A stretch of DNA of 64,000 nt, taken from NCBI RefSeq assembly GCF_021389955.1, contig NZ_CP089980.1, positions 4,769,001 to 4,833,000 of the forward strand, read 5' to 3'. Every line of letters starts with the position of its first letter. Position 1 is the stretch's first letter. Under the pieces are notes generated by a model, which saw only the letters and a list, made by a program, of their open reading frames with translations, did not search any database and was not told the origin of the DNA. The translations under genes were made by a program, and so were the position numbers. Positions 9,130 to 16,934 of this stretch are shown piece after piece. This DNA comes from Fulvivirga maritima. Its GTDB lineage: Bacteria > Bacteroidota > Bacteroidia > Cytophagales > Cyclobacteriaceae.

Positions 9130-10116
9130 TTACACTGTGAACTTGCTTACAGCTTCTACTTTATCTCTAAGCCTGTTAAAGAACCTTATGCGTTCTCTTT
9201 GATTGGTGCTACTAATGAGTGTGGCGGTAGATAGAAAATTTTCATGCATCTGAAGGGTTCTTTTACAGAAATTTTCATGCTGAGTGACCATGTTGTCTAT
9301 TATGTTGTGTGCCTTATATACTGAAAGCTGGGTGTTTAGGTCCAATATAACCGTGTTATCGCCAATTAAGATGTCACTGTGATATAGGTAGTAGTTTTTT
9401 GTGCTGGTATCAGGTTCATTTCCAAATGTAAACTTACTGCCAGTGTCAGCCTGTTCTTCACAGTGGTCAATTAGTGATTGTAGTTTTTCCAGTAATACTA
9501 AAAAATCATTTTCATCAGAGAAAAATCCCGAATCATTATAAAACTGGATTTGATTAAGTGTACTGGTAAGCACACCGTCATTCCATAATTCTGAAGTGTT
9601 AATAGTATTGTAAGAACTAAGAATGTCTTCCGCCAGGCTTATGATTTCTTCGTTAATATTTTCAACACTAAACTTACTATTTCTTAATTGAGGAAGTTGG
9701 GCTACTGATTTTTCCCAGAAAAAGCCTTTAAAAGCAGAAAGCTCCGGTATTAATAGGTTGTAAAACAAGGGTAAATCTTTAGAAGAATAAAATAATCTGC
9801 AATCAGGTGTGTCTGACAAAGCACCCATTTCAGATTTTAAATTACGGAGATATTCTACATAATTAAACTCCAGGTCATTGTGCCAAACCGGTTGAAAATG
9901 GACTTTAGTAGAGTTTTTACAAATAAAAGAATCAATGGAAATGTTAAAATGATTGCAAATTTTAGATAGCTCATCAAGGTTGAGGTCAGTATCGCCTCGT
10001 AACCTTCTGTAAACGCTATCTGTGCTAACGGCCAATAAATCACATAATTCTGTTACTAATAAAGAATCATTTCTGGTTGATTTAAGGTGATCAAAGATAT
10101 CCACCTGTATACTCAT
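9130..10116 (-). CDS. HTH (XRE/Cro-C1-like) transcriptional regulator
   Basis: A 328-residue protein with an N-terminal helix-turn-helix (about residues 18-60; LCDLLAVSTDSVYRRLRGD, then LNLDELSKICNHFNISID). The long C-terminal region is mostly helical with no family I recognise. This layout occurs in Bacteroidota regulators that pair a Cro-like HTH with a large unknown sensor part. It ends just after the MBL hydrolase (convergent, 20-base gap) and is divergent from the subtilisin-like gene across a 241-base promoter region with repeat elements, so control of that operon is a reasonable guess. Confidence 0.8.
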   Translation of the reverse strand: MSIQVDIFDHLKSTRNDSLLVTELCDLLAVSTDSVYRRLRGDTDLNLDELSKICNHFNISIDSFICKNSTKVHFQPVWHNDLEFNYVEYLRNLKSEMGALSDTPDCRLFYSSKDLPLFYNLLIPELSAFKGFFWEKSVAQLPQLRNSKFSVENINEEIISLAEDILSSYNTINTSELWNDGVLTSTLNQIQFYNDSGFFSDENDFLVLLEKLQSLIDHCEEQADTGSKFTFGNEPDTSTKNYYLYHSDILIGDNTVILDLNTQLSVYKAHNIIDNMVTQHENFCKRTLQMHENFLSTATLISSTNQRERIRFFNRLRDKVEAVSKFTV

Positions 10117-10259
10117 TATTGATTTTTAATAAAATAGGTTTAGGATTATTAATTATCACAAAATAGTCATTTATATGTTAATAACCATCTTGATATATAA
10201 TATTATTAAGATTAAATAAATTGAATAAATGGAAATGGGAGTGGATTAAGTAAGGTGTG

Positions 10260-10314
10260 TATTTATTTTTCAATAAATATTAAAGGTTTCGTAACAATAT
10301 TTGATTTTCGTAAC
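10260..10314. promoter_or_regulatory. Candidate operator: inverted repeat plus two TTTCGTAAC direct repeats
   Basis: Between the HTH regulator and the peptidase gene are a perfect 8-bp inverted repeat, TATTTATT-tttc-AATAAATA (10260-10279), and two exact copies of TTTCGTAAC at 10287-10295 and 10306-10314. The direct repeats are 19 bp apart start to start, close to two helical turns, and the second ends 43 bases before the peptidase ATG. This looks like a regulator-binding region; the bound protein is inferred, not shown. Confidence 0.45.
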
Positions 10315-10357
10315 TATCAATCTCTCAATATCTTGGGTTCATAATTAATCAACCATT

Positions 10358-11941
10358 ATGAACTTATCTACCAAAATTCAATCGCTCCTTATTTTAGTTG
10401 GGGCGCTTTCTTTATGGAGTTGTGAAGATTCCATGATAGCAGAACCTGATCAAGCTCAGGTAATAGATCAGGTTTCAGGTATGACCTTTCCAAATATTGT
10501 GGTGGAGGCCAATAATCGAAAAGCCCTAACCATTGGGGAGATCAACAGTATAATACCTGCTTTGGCTACCGAAGAATCTCCCTGGAGAAACGTTAGCAAT
10601 CACACTTTGTGGAGCGCGGTGAAAGCTGGTAAGGGTGTGGTGACTATAGGAGTAAAGTCAGTTGACAATTGGGCAAATTTGGCCGCAGAGTCTGGTTGGG
10701 ATCAGTTGACCTATGCCAAGGAGTATACCAAGGCCTACCTGAATTATATTAATGAAAATGAATCATCAATCTCATTTGAATCATACGATGGCTTTCCCGT
10801 AATATGGGCTGAAATTACTGATTATGATATGCTGGCCAAACTCAGACAGCTACCTACAGTTCGGTACATAGAGCCTGATGGCTTTGATCTGGAAGCTAAT
10901 GAAATGATCAATGCCCGTCAGGCTAGCAGTGGAAGTGGCTGTGCTGATGATGAGAATTATGCTAACCAGTCCGACCGTTATACCATACCTCCTGGTACTA
11001 ATTATAAGGTTTCATGGCATCTATATACCCATAATATTCCTGCAGCATGGGATTACGCGGAAGGTGAAGATATCATGATTGGAGTGGTGGATACAGGCGT
11101 GGGAGAAGATCAGGCTCAACTTAGAGGCAACTTTGGTAGTGGCAGAACAGTGAAGCTTTCTCGCACTACAGAGGCTTTGCTAAAGAAAAACCGACATCCG
11201 TACGATGATTGTGGACATGGCACTTCTATGTCAGGCCAAATGACCGCGCCAAGAAACAGTATAGGTGCCATGGTAGGGATAGCTCCCAGAGCCGATTTGC
11301 ATAGTGTGAAAATTGCCAATGGCGTAATAATAGAAACCACTAAAGAGCGCAAGGCTTTTGTAAAGGCAGTTAAAAAACTGGCCGATGATCCTGCTGTGAA
11401 AGTAATTAATATCTCTGTAGGCCGACTGAACGGTAGAGATGATATGAAAGATGCCCTGGACTATGCAGATAGCAAAGGAAAGTTGGTAGTATGTGCCGCT
11501 GGTAGTGTTTTAGGTCTTAAAATTTTCCCAGCTAGCTATAGCAAAACCATTGCCGCTACCGGAGTGGTATATGACCCTCAAGACGATCCTCAGGGTATAG
11601 ACCTTGAAGTAATTAATTCTGATGGAGTACACAATGCCAAAGGCGACCATGTGGACTTTGCGGTCTATCTAAAAAGAAAATCTGATGGAGATTATGCGCT
11701 AGGTTTAAACAGAACCAATTATAAGTCTAAAAAGGCCTTAGGCTCATCTGCAGCTTCTGCTACAGTTTCTGGCATAGCAGCCCTTATTTGGTCAGCAAAC
11801 CCAAGCCTAACTAAAGCGCAGGTAGTAAATATTATGAGAAATGCGGCCAGCTACAAAAGATACACTGGTGCACCAAGCAGTAATTACGGCTATGGAATCA
11901 TTGATGCTGAGCTGGCGGTAATAGCCGCTGCCAGCTATTAA
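10358..11941 (+). CDS. Subtilisin-like (S8) serine peptidase lipoprotein
   Basis: A 527-residue secreted protease. The signal ends in a lipobox LWSC with Cys22 followed by E-D, so it should be lipid-anchored and may be surface exposed. Residues about 85-180 resemble an I9-type propeptide, ending in TVRYIEPDGFD. The catalytic triad is visible: Asp245 in VVDTGVGED, His287 in CGHGTSMSG and Ser464 in GSSAASATVSG. The Ser motif is GSS rather than the usual GTS, and the usual Pro after it is replaced. It starts a plus-strand run with two related lipoproteins (44- and 30-base gaps), suggesting that these are substrates, inhibitors or partners. Confidence 0.92.
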   Translation: MNLSTKIQSLLILVGALSLWSCEDSMIAEPDQAQVIDQVSGMTFPNIVVEANNRKALTIGEINSIIPALATEESPWRNVSNHTLWSAVKAGKGVVTIGVKSVDNWANLAAESGWDQLTYAKEYTKAYLNYINENESSISFESYDGFPVIWAEITDYDMLAKLRQLPTVRYIEPDGFDLEANEMINARQASSGSGCADDENYANQSDRYTIPPGTNYKVSWHLYTHNIPAAWDYAEGEDIMIGVVDTGVGEDQAQLRGNFGSGRTVKLSRTTEALLKKNRHPYDDCGHGTSMSGQMTAPRNSIGAMVGIAPRADLHSVKIANGVIIETTKERKAFVKAVKKLADDPAVKVINISVGRLNGRDDMKDALDYADSKGKLVVCAAGSVLGLKIFPASYSKTIAATGVVYDPQDDPQGIDLEVINSDGVHNAKGDHVDFAVYLKRKSDGDYALGLNRTNYKSKKALGSSAASATVSGIAALIWSANPSLTKAQVVNIMRNAASYKRYTGAPSSNYGYGIIDAELAVIAAASY

Positions 11942-11985
11942 CCCCGAATTTTAATCAACACTATAATTTACTTAAACCTTATTTT

Positions 11986-12954
11986 ATGAAAAAAGTAACT
12001 CTTTTTTTCAGTGCTATGCTATTGCTCATAGCTAGCTGTTTTACCTCCTGTGAAGATGCTCAGGATATGGAAAAACCTTTAGATCAGCCAGTTAGTATGC
12101 AAAATGATCTTTTAGTATTTAAAACACATGCTGATTTCGAATCTACGTTGGATTATCTTAAAAACAATCAGGACAGGCTGAACCACTGGGAAGCACAGTT
12201 CAAAGGTTTTCTTTCTTTAAGGTCATCTTACTTAAAGTTTGAGGAACAATTGAGTCGTACTAATGATGATTCAGAAGTAGAAGAGCTGCTTGAGGCAAAC
12301 AGGCATTTGTATTCAATAAGAACAGTAAATGATGAAACTGAATTATTGCCACTGGTAGATGATGAGCTAATAGCTACGCTATTTAATGCAGAGGGTTTAG
12401 TAGTAGTAGAAGGTAAGCTTATGAAACTTACTGATGATCAGTTGTTTGAAAAGGAACTGTCAGATAAATCCGATTTAAAATCTTCATTAATTGAATTTAA
12501 AAATGCTATTGAGTTAGGCAAGGCAGAGAAATCTCCGGTGGTGAAGACAATAGTTCAATACGATATTAAAACAGGGAGGCGAATAGAAACCTGTGAAAAC
12601 AAGTATTCTAAAAAGAGGCTTAAAGGTGAAATCTTTAAAAATCAGGTGGGAGGATTATTTTCTTCTGTAGGGGCAAGAACCAAACATCAAAAGAAGAGAT
12701 TGGGACTCTGGACTGCCGCTAAAACCAAACAAGTTAGATTAAAGATAGAGGGTGAATACTCTCAGGAGGCACTTGGCGACATTATATATGTGCCTATTTC
12801 TTATGACAAAACAGAAAGTGATGAAAACAAGATTTCTAAGACCTTCGAATTCTGTGTAAATGTCACCTGTACATTCGGTATCACTTATATGCAAAACCTA
12901 CACTGGTGCAGGTGTGATGATGACGAAACAAGAACCTGCGAAACAGAAATATAA
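11986..12954 (+). CDS. Putative surface lipoprotein, unknown function, Cys-rich C-terminus
   Basis: A 322-residue protein with an SPII-like signal; Cys18 (LLIASC) or Cys22 (FTSCEDA) could be lipidated. I do not recognise a named domain. The N-terminal part (FKTHADFESTLDYL) and a central VEGKLMKLTDDQLFEK segment match in order FKTLDEHDEYLNNL and VEGEVYKVDHEAIYKK of the next gene, so the two are probably distant paralogues. Its last 125 residues differ and carry six cysteines (ETC, FEFC, VTC, WC, RC, RTC), fitting disulfides or metal binding outside the cell. It is the middle gene between the S8 peptidase and the second lipoprotein. Confidence 0.75.
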   Translation: MKKVTLFFSAMLLLIASCFTSCEDAQDMEKPLDQPVSMQNDLLVFKTHADFESTLDYLKNNQDRLNHWEAQFKGFLSLRSSYLKFEEQLSRTNDDSEVEELLEANRHLYSIRTVNDETELLPLVDDELIATLFNAEGLVVVEGKLMKLTDDQLFEKELSDKSDLKSSLIEFKNAIELGKAEKSPVVKTIVQYDIKTGRRIETCENKYSKKRLKGEIFKNQVGGLFSSVGARTKHQKKRLGLWTAAKTKQVRLKIEGEYSQEALGDIIYVPISYDKTESDENKISKTFEFCVNVTCTFGITYMQNLHWCRCDDDETRTCETEI

Positions 12955-12984
12955 TTTAATCAAATAGTCAACCTTAAATTTAAA

Positions 12985-14031
12985 ATGATGAAAAATCAAC
13001 CATTAAAGCTAATGGCTAACTGGGCCTGTATTGCCGCTATTTTGCTGGCTATGTTTATGATCTCTTGTGAGGATCAAGATGAACAAAACCTATCTGAAAA
13101 CTTACAAGAAGTAAGTTATGCTATGTCGGATCAATATTCTGTAACCGTAAGATTAGATCCTAATCTGGTTCATAGCTCATATGCATTCAAAACGTTAGAT
13201 GAACATGATGAGTATCTTAATAATCTTGAAGAAAGTAGTAACGGGGTTATAACTGTAAATAAGAAGATGTATGAAACCTTATCTCACTACTTTGATCCTT
13301 ATCAGATTGCAGTAATTGATAATAACTACGAAATAGAAGTAGAAGGAGAGGTATATAAAGTAGATCATGAGGCTATTTACAAGAAGGTAGCTAATACCTG
13401 GGAGTTATACTTATTCTATGGAGAATCAGGCAAAGTAGATTTGGAAGAGACGGCTAAGGTGCATGAAAGTGCTAATAATCTGGAAATGTTAGCTAGTTAT
13501 AACTTCAAAAGTCCTGTATCTAGAAGAATATATGAAAGGCAAGTACTAAATGTAAATAGTGGAAAGTTGGCAGATAGAGATGAAATTGAATATCCTTTAA
13601 GAAATCCAGATGGTAGTACTAAAAGAGTTCAATATAGAAAGGTAAATAATGGAACTATTTATTCAGCAGAAATTAGATGGAGGTGTTGGAATGAGTCTTA
13701 CAATAAATGGGGCAAGAAGGCAAAAGGAGGTACTATTACAGAGATCAAAAGGATGGAAGAGGGAACAAGCGCAGTGTGGAGATCTTTAAGTAATGATGCT
13801 AAAATTGGAACTTATCTTATTAGTGGAATGGTAGAAGGAGTTGGAGGAAGAGTGACCGTTAAAGTAGACGGAGGAAAAGGTTCTTCCTCAGCATCGAATC
13901 GGTGGAGTGTTAGTAAGGATAAGGTTAAAAGAGAAAAGAATAAATCAGCTAAAAGTACACATAATGGAGAGGTTAGAGACAGTAGTACCGGCGAACTAGA
14001 AGTAGGAATGAGTGATATAAAATTGAATTAA
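12985..14031 (+). CDS. Putative surface lipoprotein, paralogue of preceding gene
   Basis: A 348-residue protein with a long signal peptide and lipobox FMISC (Cys28) followed by E-D-Q-D-E, an acidic stretch like surface-export signals of Bacteroidota lipoproteins. Its N-terminal half shares motif order with the upstream lipoprotein (FKT...L..L; VEGxxxKxxxxxIYKK). The C-terminal half is different: basic, Gly/Ser/Lys-rich, with a segment (WRSLSNDAKIGTYLISGMVEG) that may form beta structure, and only one Cys (RWRCWNES). Function unknown. It is the last gene of the peptidase run; a terminator hairpin follows. Confidence 0.72.
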   Translation: MMKNQPLKLMANWACIAAILLAMFMISCEDQDEQNLSENLQEVSYAMSDQYSVTVRLDPNLVHSSYAFKTLDEHDEYLNNLEESSNGVITVNKKMYETLSHYFDPYQIAVIDNNYEIEVEGEVYKVDHEAIYKKVANTWELYLFYGESGKVDLEETAKVHESANNLEMLASYNFKSPVSRRIYERQVLNVNSGKLADRDEIEYPLRNPDGSTKRVQYRKVNNGTIYSAEIRWRCWNESYNKWGKKAKGGTITEIKRMEEGTSAVWRSLSNDAKIGTYLISGMVEGVGGRVTVKVDGGKGSSSASNRWSVSKDKVKREKNKSAKSTHNGEVRDSSTGELEVGMSDIKLN

Positions 14032-14051
14032 TCCCAAAAAATAATTCTAGT

Positions 14052-14090
14052 AAGAGGCTAACTCAAAGTATTATTTTGAGATGGCCTCTT
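14052..14090. terminator. Bidirectional intrinsic terminator
   Basis: A hairpin with an interrupted stem AAGAGGC...TCAAA / TTTGA...GCCTCTT between two convergent gene ends, followed by ATTTTTT on the plus strand. It can serve both the lipoprotein gene and the LytTR regulator gene. Confidence 0.7.
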
Positions 14091-14095
14091 ATTTT

Positions 14096-14860
14096 TTAAC
14101 CTCCACTTAACCACTTCAGAAAGAGTGGTGTCTTTTCTTTGCTAATGGTAATGCTCTCTTTTACAGGTACTTTTACATTTACCCATAACCTCCTTCCCAG
14201 GTGATTAGATACATCTATTATGCTCTCCCTATGAATGATAGACTGCCGGTTAGCTCTGAAAAACTCTGGGCCTAAGGTGTTTTCCAATTCCTCCAGGCTC
14301 TTTCTGGTAGTGTAGCTCTTTTTTTGAAAGGTGACCAGGCAAACGGCTCCCTCATGTAAATAAAAAACCGCTATATCTTTGGTTTTGACAGGTATGATTT
14401 TGTCCTGGTAATGCACTAAAATGGATGCGGGTAACTGTATACCTTGTTGGTTTTGAAATAACTCTAAGATAGAATGTGTGTCAATATTTTTAGCAGGACT
14501 CACCTCTGTAAGTCTGGAAAACTTGTCTAGTGCAGCTGAGACCGAAGCCACTGTGAAGGGCTTGAGCAGGTAATCTATGCCATTAGCTCTGAAAGCTTCC
14601 AGAGCATATTCATTATAAGCAGTGCAGAAAATGACCGGAGCGTTGATTTGGCATTTTTTAAATATATCAAAACTCAGCCCATCACCCAGTTGTATATCAC
14701 TAAAAATTAAATCAGGCTCTTCATTATGCTGAAAGTATTCGATACCATCTTTTACAGATAAAATTTTGGCAGATATTTCCAGTGAGCTATCAATTTTAAC
14801 AATAGTACTCGCCAGATCCTCAGCTGTTAATCTCTCATCTTCTATGATTACTATCTTCAT
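14096..14860 (-). CDS. LytTR-family response regulator
   Basis: A 254-residue regulator: receiver domain (about 1-120) with acidic E7-D8-E9, phospho-acceptor Asp55 in DLIFSDIQLGDG, Thr/Ser switch in FCTAY and Lys in LLKPF, followed by a LytTR DNA-binding domain (about 150-250; FFRANRQSIIHRESI). Its start overlaps the end of the kinase gene by 26 bases, so the two are translationally linked. It is the last gene of the six-gene minus-strand run starting at tolC, so it probably controls the efflux operon. Confidence 0.93.
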   Translation of the reverse strand: MKIVIIEDERLTAEDLASTIVKIDSSLEISAKILSVKDGIEYFQHNEEPDLIFSDIQLGDGLSFDIFKKCQINAPVIFCTAYNEYALEAFRANGIDYLLKPFTVASVSAALDKFSRLTEVSPAKNIDTHSILELFQNQQGIQLPASILVHYQDKIIPVKTKDIAVFYLHEGAVCLVTFQKKSYTTRKSLEELENTLGPEFFRANRQSIIHRESIIDVSNHLGRRLWVNVKVPVKESITISKEKTPLFLKWLSGG

Positions 14861-15875
14861 CGGTTAATAATTTAATGCTTACCGAAAATTGTTTGCCATC
14901 ATCATTAATAATTATTTCATCATTGCTAATCAGTTTATAGCGCTCAGAGAGGTTAAATAAACCAATCCCTGTAGAAGCCTCACTATATTGCTTAGGTTGG
15001 ACATTGTTTGATACGGTTAAATATCCATTTTCTTCCTTTACAATGATTTCTAAAGGCGATTTTTCTGTAAACTCATTATGCTTCAGTGCATTTTCAAGTA
15101 ATGTTTGTAAAGCAAAGTAAGGGATAAATTTACAATCCTTTACGTTATCATCCTGAAGAAAGAAAGTGTAAGTTAAAGCACTGCCAAACCTGAGTTTTTG
15201 CATTTCCATATACTCATGACAGAGTTTCAGTTCATTCGATAGCTTTACAATTTTAGAAGTAGGATTAGAAATAGATTCCCTAAGAAAATTAGCCAAATGT
15301 ACCAGATAGGATTCTCCCTGCTCTGCATTGATTTTATAGAGAGATTTTACTGTGTTAAGTGAGTTGAATAAAAAGTGAGGATGAATCTGTTGTTTCAATA
15401 GCTGATTAGCCGTTTCTGATACCAGTGATTTTAATCTCAGGTTTTCCAACTCTGACAAGTGTTTCGATTTATTTAGATATACATATTTATAGAGAATTAT
15501 AAATATAGTAGCCTCCAAATACCCTCCTAATGTAGATATGATAAACATTTTAATAGAAGACCAAAAATGGACTATATCAGGAAAGAGGTAAGAAAATATG
15601 AATGAGCAGAAATAGCTGACTAAAGGCGCCAGTAGATAAGCATACACATAAGTCCTTTTATTCTTTTTGGAAAAAGCATTATACCCATGACGAATGAAAA
15701 TGACAGAAATTAATAATCCTACCAAAATTAAAGTACATATTCCTCGGCTGGTAAGGGCTATGGACTTATGCCATTCTATATCCGTAAGTATAAAAAATAA
15801 AGAGGTGATCAAATTAATCAGCAGAGTGGTGACTATGTTGATCTTTAATAGTTGCTTAAAAGAAGGCCGTTCCAT
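14835..15875 (-). CDS. LytS-like sensor histidine kinase
   Basis: A 346-residue membrane kinase with four predicted helices in residues 1-135, a short coiled segment, then a His_kinase domain with phospho-acceptor motif HPHFLFNSLN and a C-terminal ATPase (N-box around TLLENALKHNEF; G-box TGIGLFNL). The lack of a large periplasmic domain suggests that it senses a membrane signal. It overlaps the LytTR regulator and follows the outer-membrane protein gene by 16 bases. Confidence 0.92.
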   Translation of the reverse strand: MERPSFKQLLKINIVTTLLINLITSLFFILTDIEWHKSIALTSRGICTLILVGLLISVIFIRHGYNAFSKKNKRTYVYAYLLAPLVSYFCSFIFSYLFPDIVHFWSSIKMFIISTLGGYLEATIFIILYKYVYLNKSKHLSELENLRLKSLVSETANQLLKQQIHPHFLFNSLNTVKSLYKINAEQGESYLVHLANFLRESISNPTSKIVKLSNELKLCHEYMEMQKLRFGSALTYTFFLQDDNVKDCKFIPYFALQTLLENALKHNEFTEKSPLEIIVKEENGYLTVSNNVQPKQYSEASTGIGLFNLSERYKLISNDEIIINDDGKQFSVSIKLLTDEDSNHRR

Positions 15876-15891
15876 TATTTAATCTACCTGT

Positions 15892-16905
15892 CTATTTAAA
15901 GAGTCCTTTCCAAAAGGGTAGGAAGGAAAGTTCAAATTTAACATAAGGAGTCATTTTTTGATGGTTTTTTATAAATGGATCTGAGATTTTGTTTTGCTCG
16001 AGTACTTTGGAAGAAAATACGGAGTTAATCCCACTGCTAAATGAAAATATCATTTTAGGGGTGATCAAGCGCTCATAAGTGAGGCCAGATTGTAGCTCTA
16101 ATGAAGAATATAAAGATTCTTTAGGTAGAATGTTCTCTTCGAATTGGAGAAAAGCCAGGCTGCCAGAAAGTTTGTTGCTAAATGCAAGGGATGATTTGTC
16201 ATTAAGCTGTTTTCTCAGATTAATTCCGCTAATACCTAGAGATAGCTCCAAAGAAGGGTCAAATGTATGTGAATACATTATAAAAGGTATAACCGGCGAA
16301 GGTGATGAAGGGTCTGAAGAGAGAACAAGGCCAACTGAAAAATGGCTCTTTTTAGTTCTTTTTATGCTTGATAAAAACAGGCCGGTAGCCATTAAACGAT
16401 GTTGACCTGTTTCCGGATCTACTATACCTGATAGGTTGATATGAGAAACTAATGGTTTGCTGAAAATAGTGTCCATCCGGGATATTGTTAGTGCTCCCTT
16501 GGCTAGATACTTGTTAATATTTCTCTCTTCAAAATCTATCAGTGTATTATAGCTTTGAATATCATCTAGCATAAAAACCTGATGCTCACCGCCTACAGTA
16601 GCGGAGATCTTATTTTTTCCTACGCTAAAGAGGTGAAAAGAGGTTTGAGCAGAATAACGTTGAATTTGAATTTGTCCGTCTAGTAAAGGAGAATCATATA
16701 ATTCAGAATCAAAGTTGTTTTTGGTAATTACCTCAGCAGAAAATGAGGCCTGCCTTAATGAAGGATTTTTAATGGACATTTTAGATAAATAGGCCATTTT
16801 AACCGAATCTTTGATATGTTGCATTTGATCAGCCTGTGCAGACTGACCAAATGCATTTATTTTTAATACTATACATAGTAGTATAATCAAGGTCGAAATT
16901 TTCAT
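15892..16905 (-). CDS. Putative outer-membrane beta-barrel protein in efflux operon
   Basis: A 337-residue protein with a signal peptide (cleavage after NAFGQ) and alternating hydrophobic/polar strands, many ending in aromatic residues, up to a C-terminal FWKGLFK. This is the look of a Bacteroidota outer-membrane barrel. I do not recognise the family with certainty. It lies 29 bases after the RND pump gene and before the kinase gene, so it may be an accessory outer-membrane component or the object sensed by the two-component pair. Confidence 0.6.
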   Translation of the reverse strand: MKISTLIILLCIVLKINAFGQSAQADQMQHIKDSVKMAYLSKMSIKNPSLRQASFSAEVITKNNFDSELYDSPLLDGQIQIQRYSAQTSFHLFSVGKNKISATVGGEHQVFMLDDIQSYNTLIDFEERNINKYLAKGALTISRMDTIFSKPLVSHINLSGIVDPETGQHRLMATGLFLSSIKRTKKSHFSVGLVLSSDPSSPSPVIPFIMYSHTFDPSLELSLGISGINLRKQLNDKSSLAFSNKLSGSLAFLQFEENILPKESLYSSLELQSGLTYERLITPKMIFSFSSGINSVFSSKVLEQNKISDPFIKNHQKMTPYVKFELSFLPFWKGLFK

Positions 16906-16934
16906 GTGATGTTGTGTTGTTGATGTTGAATTTC

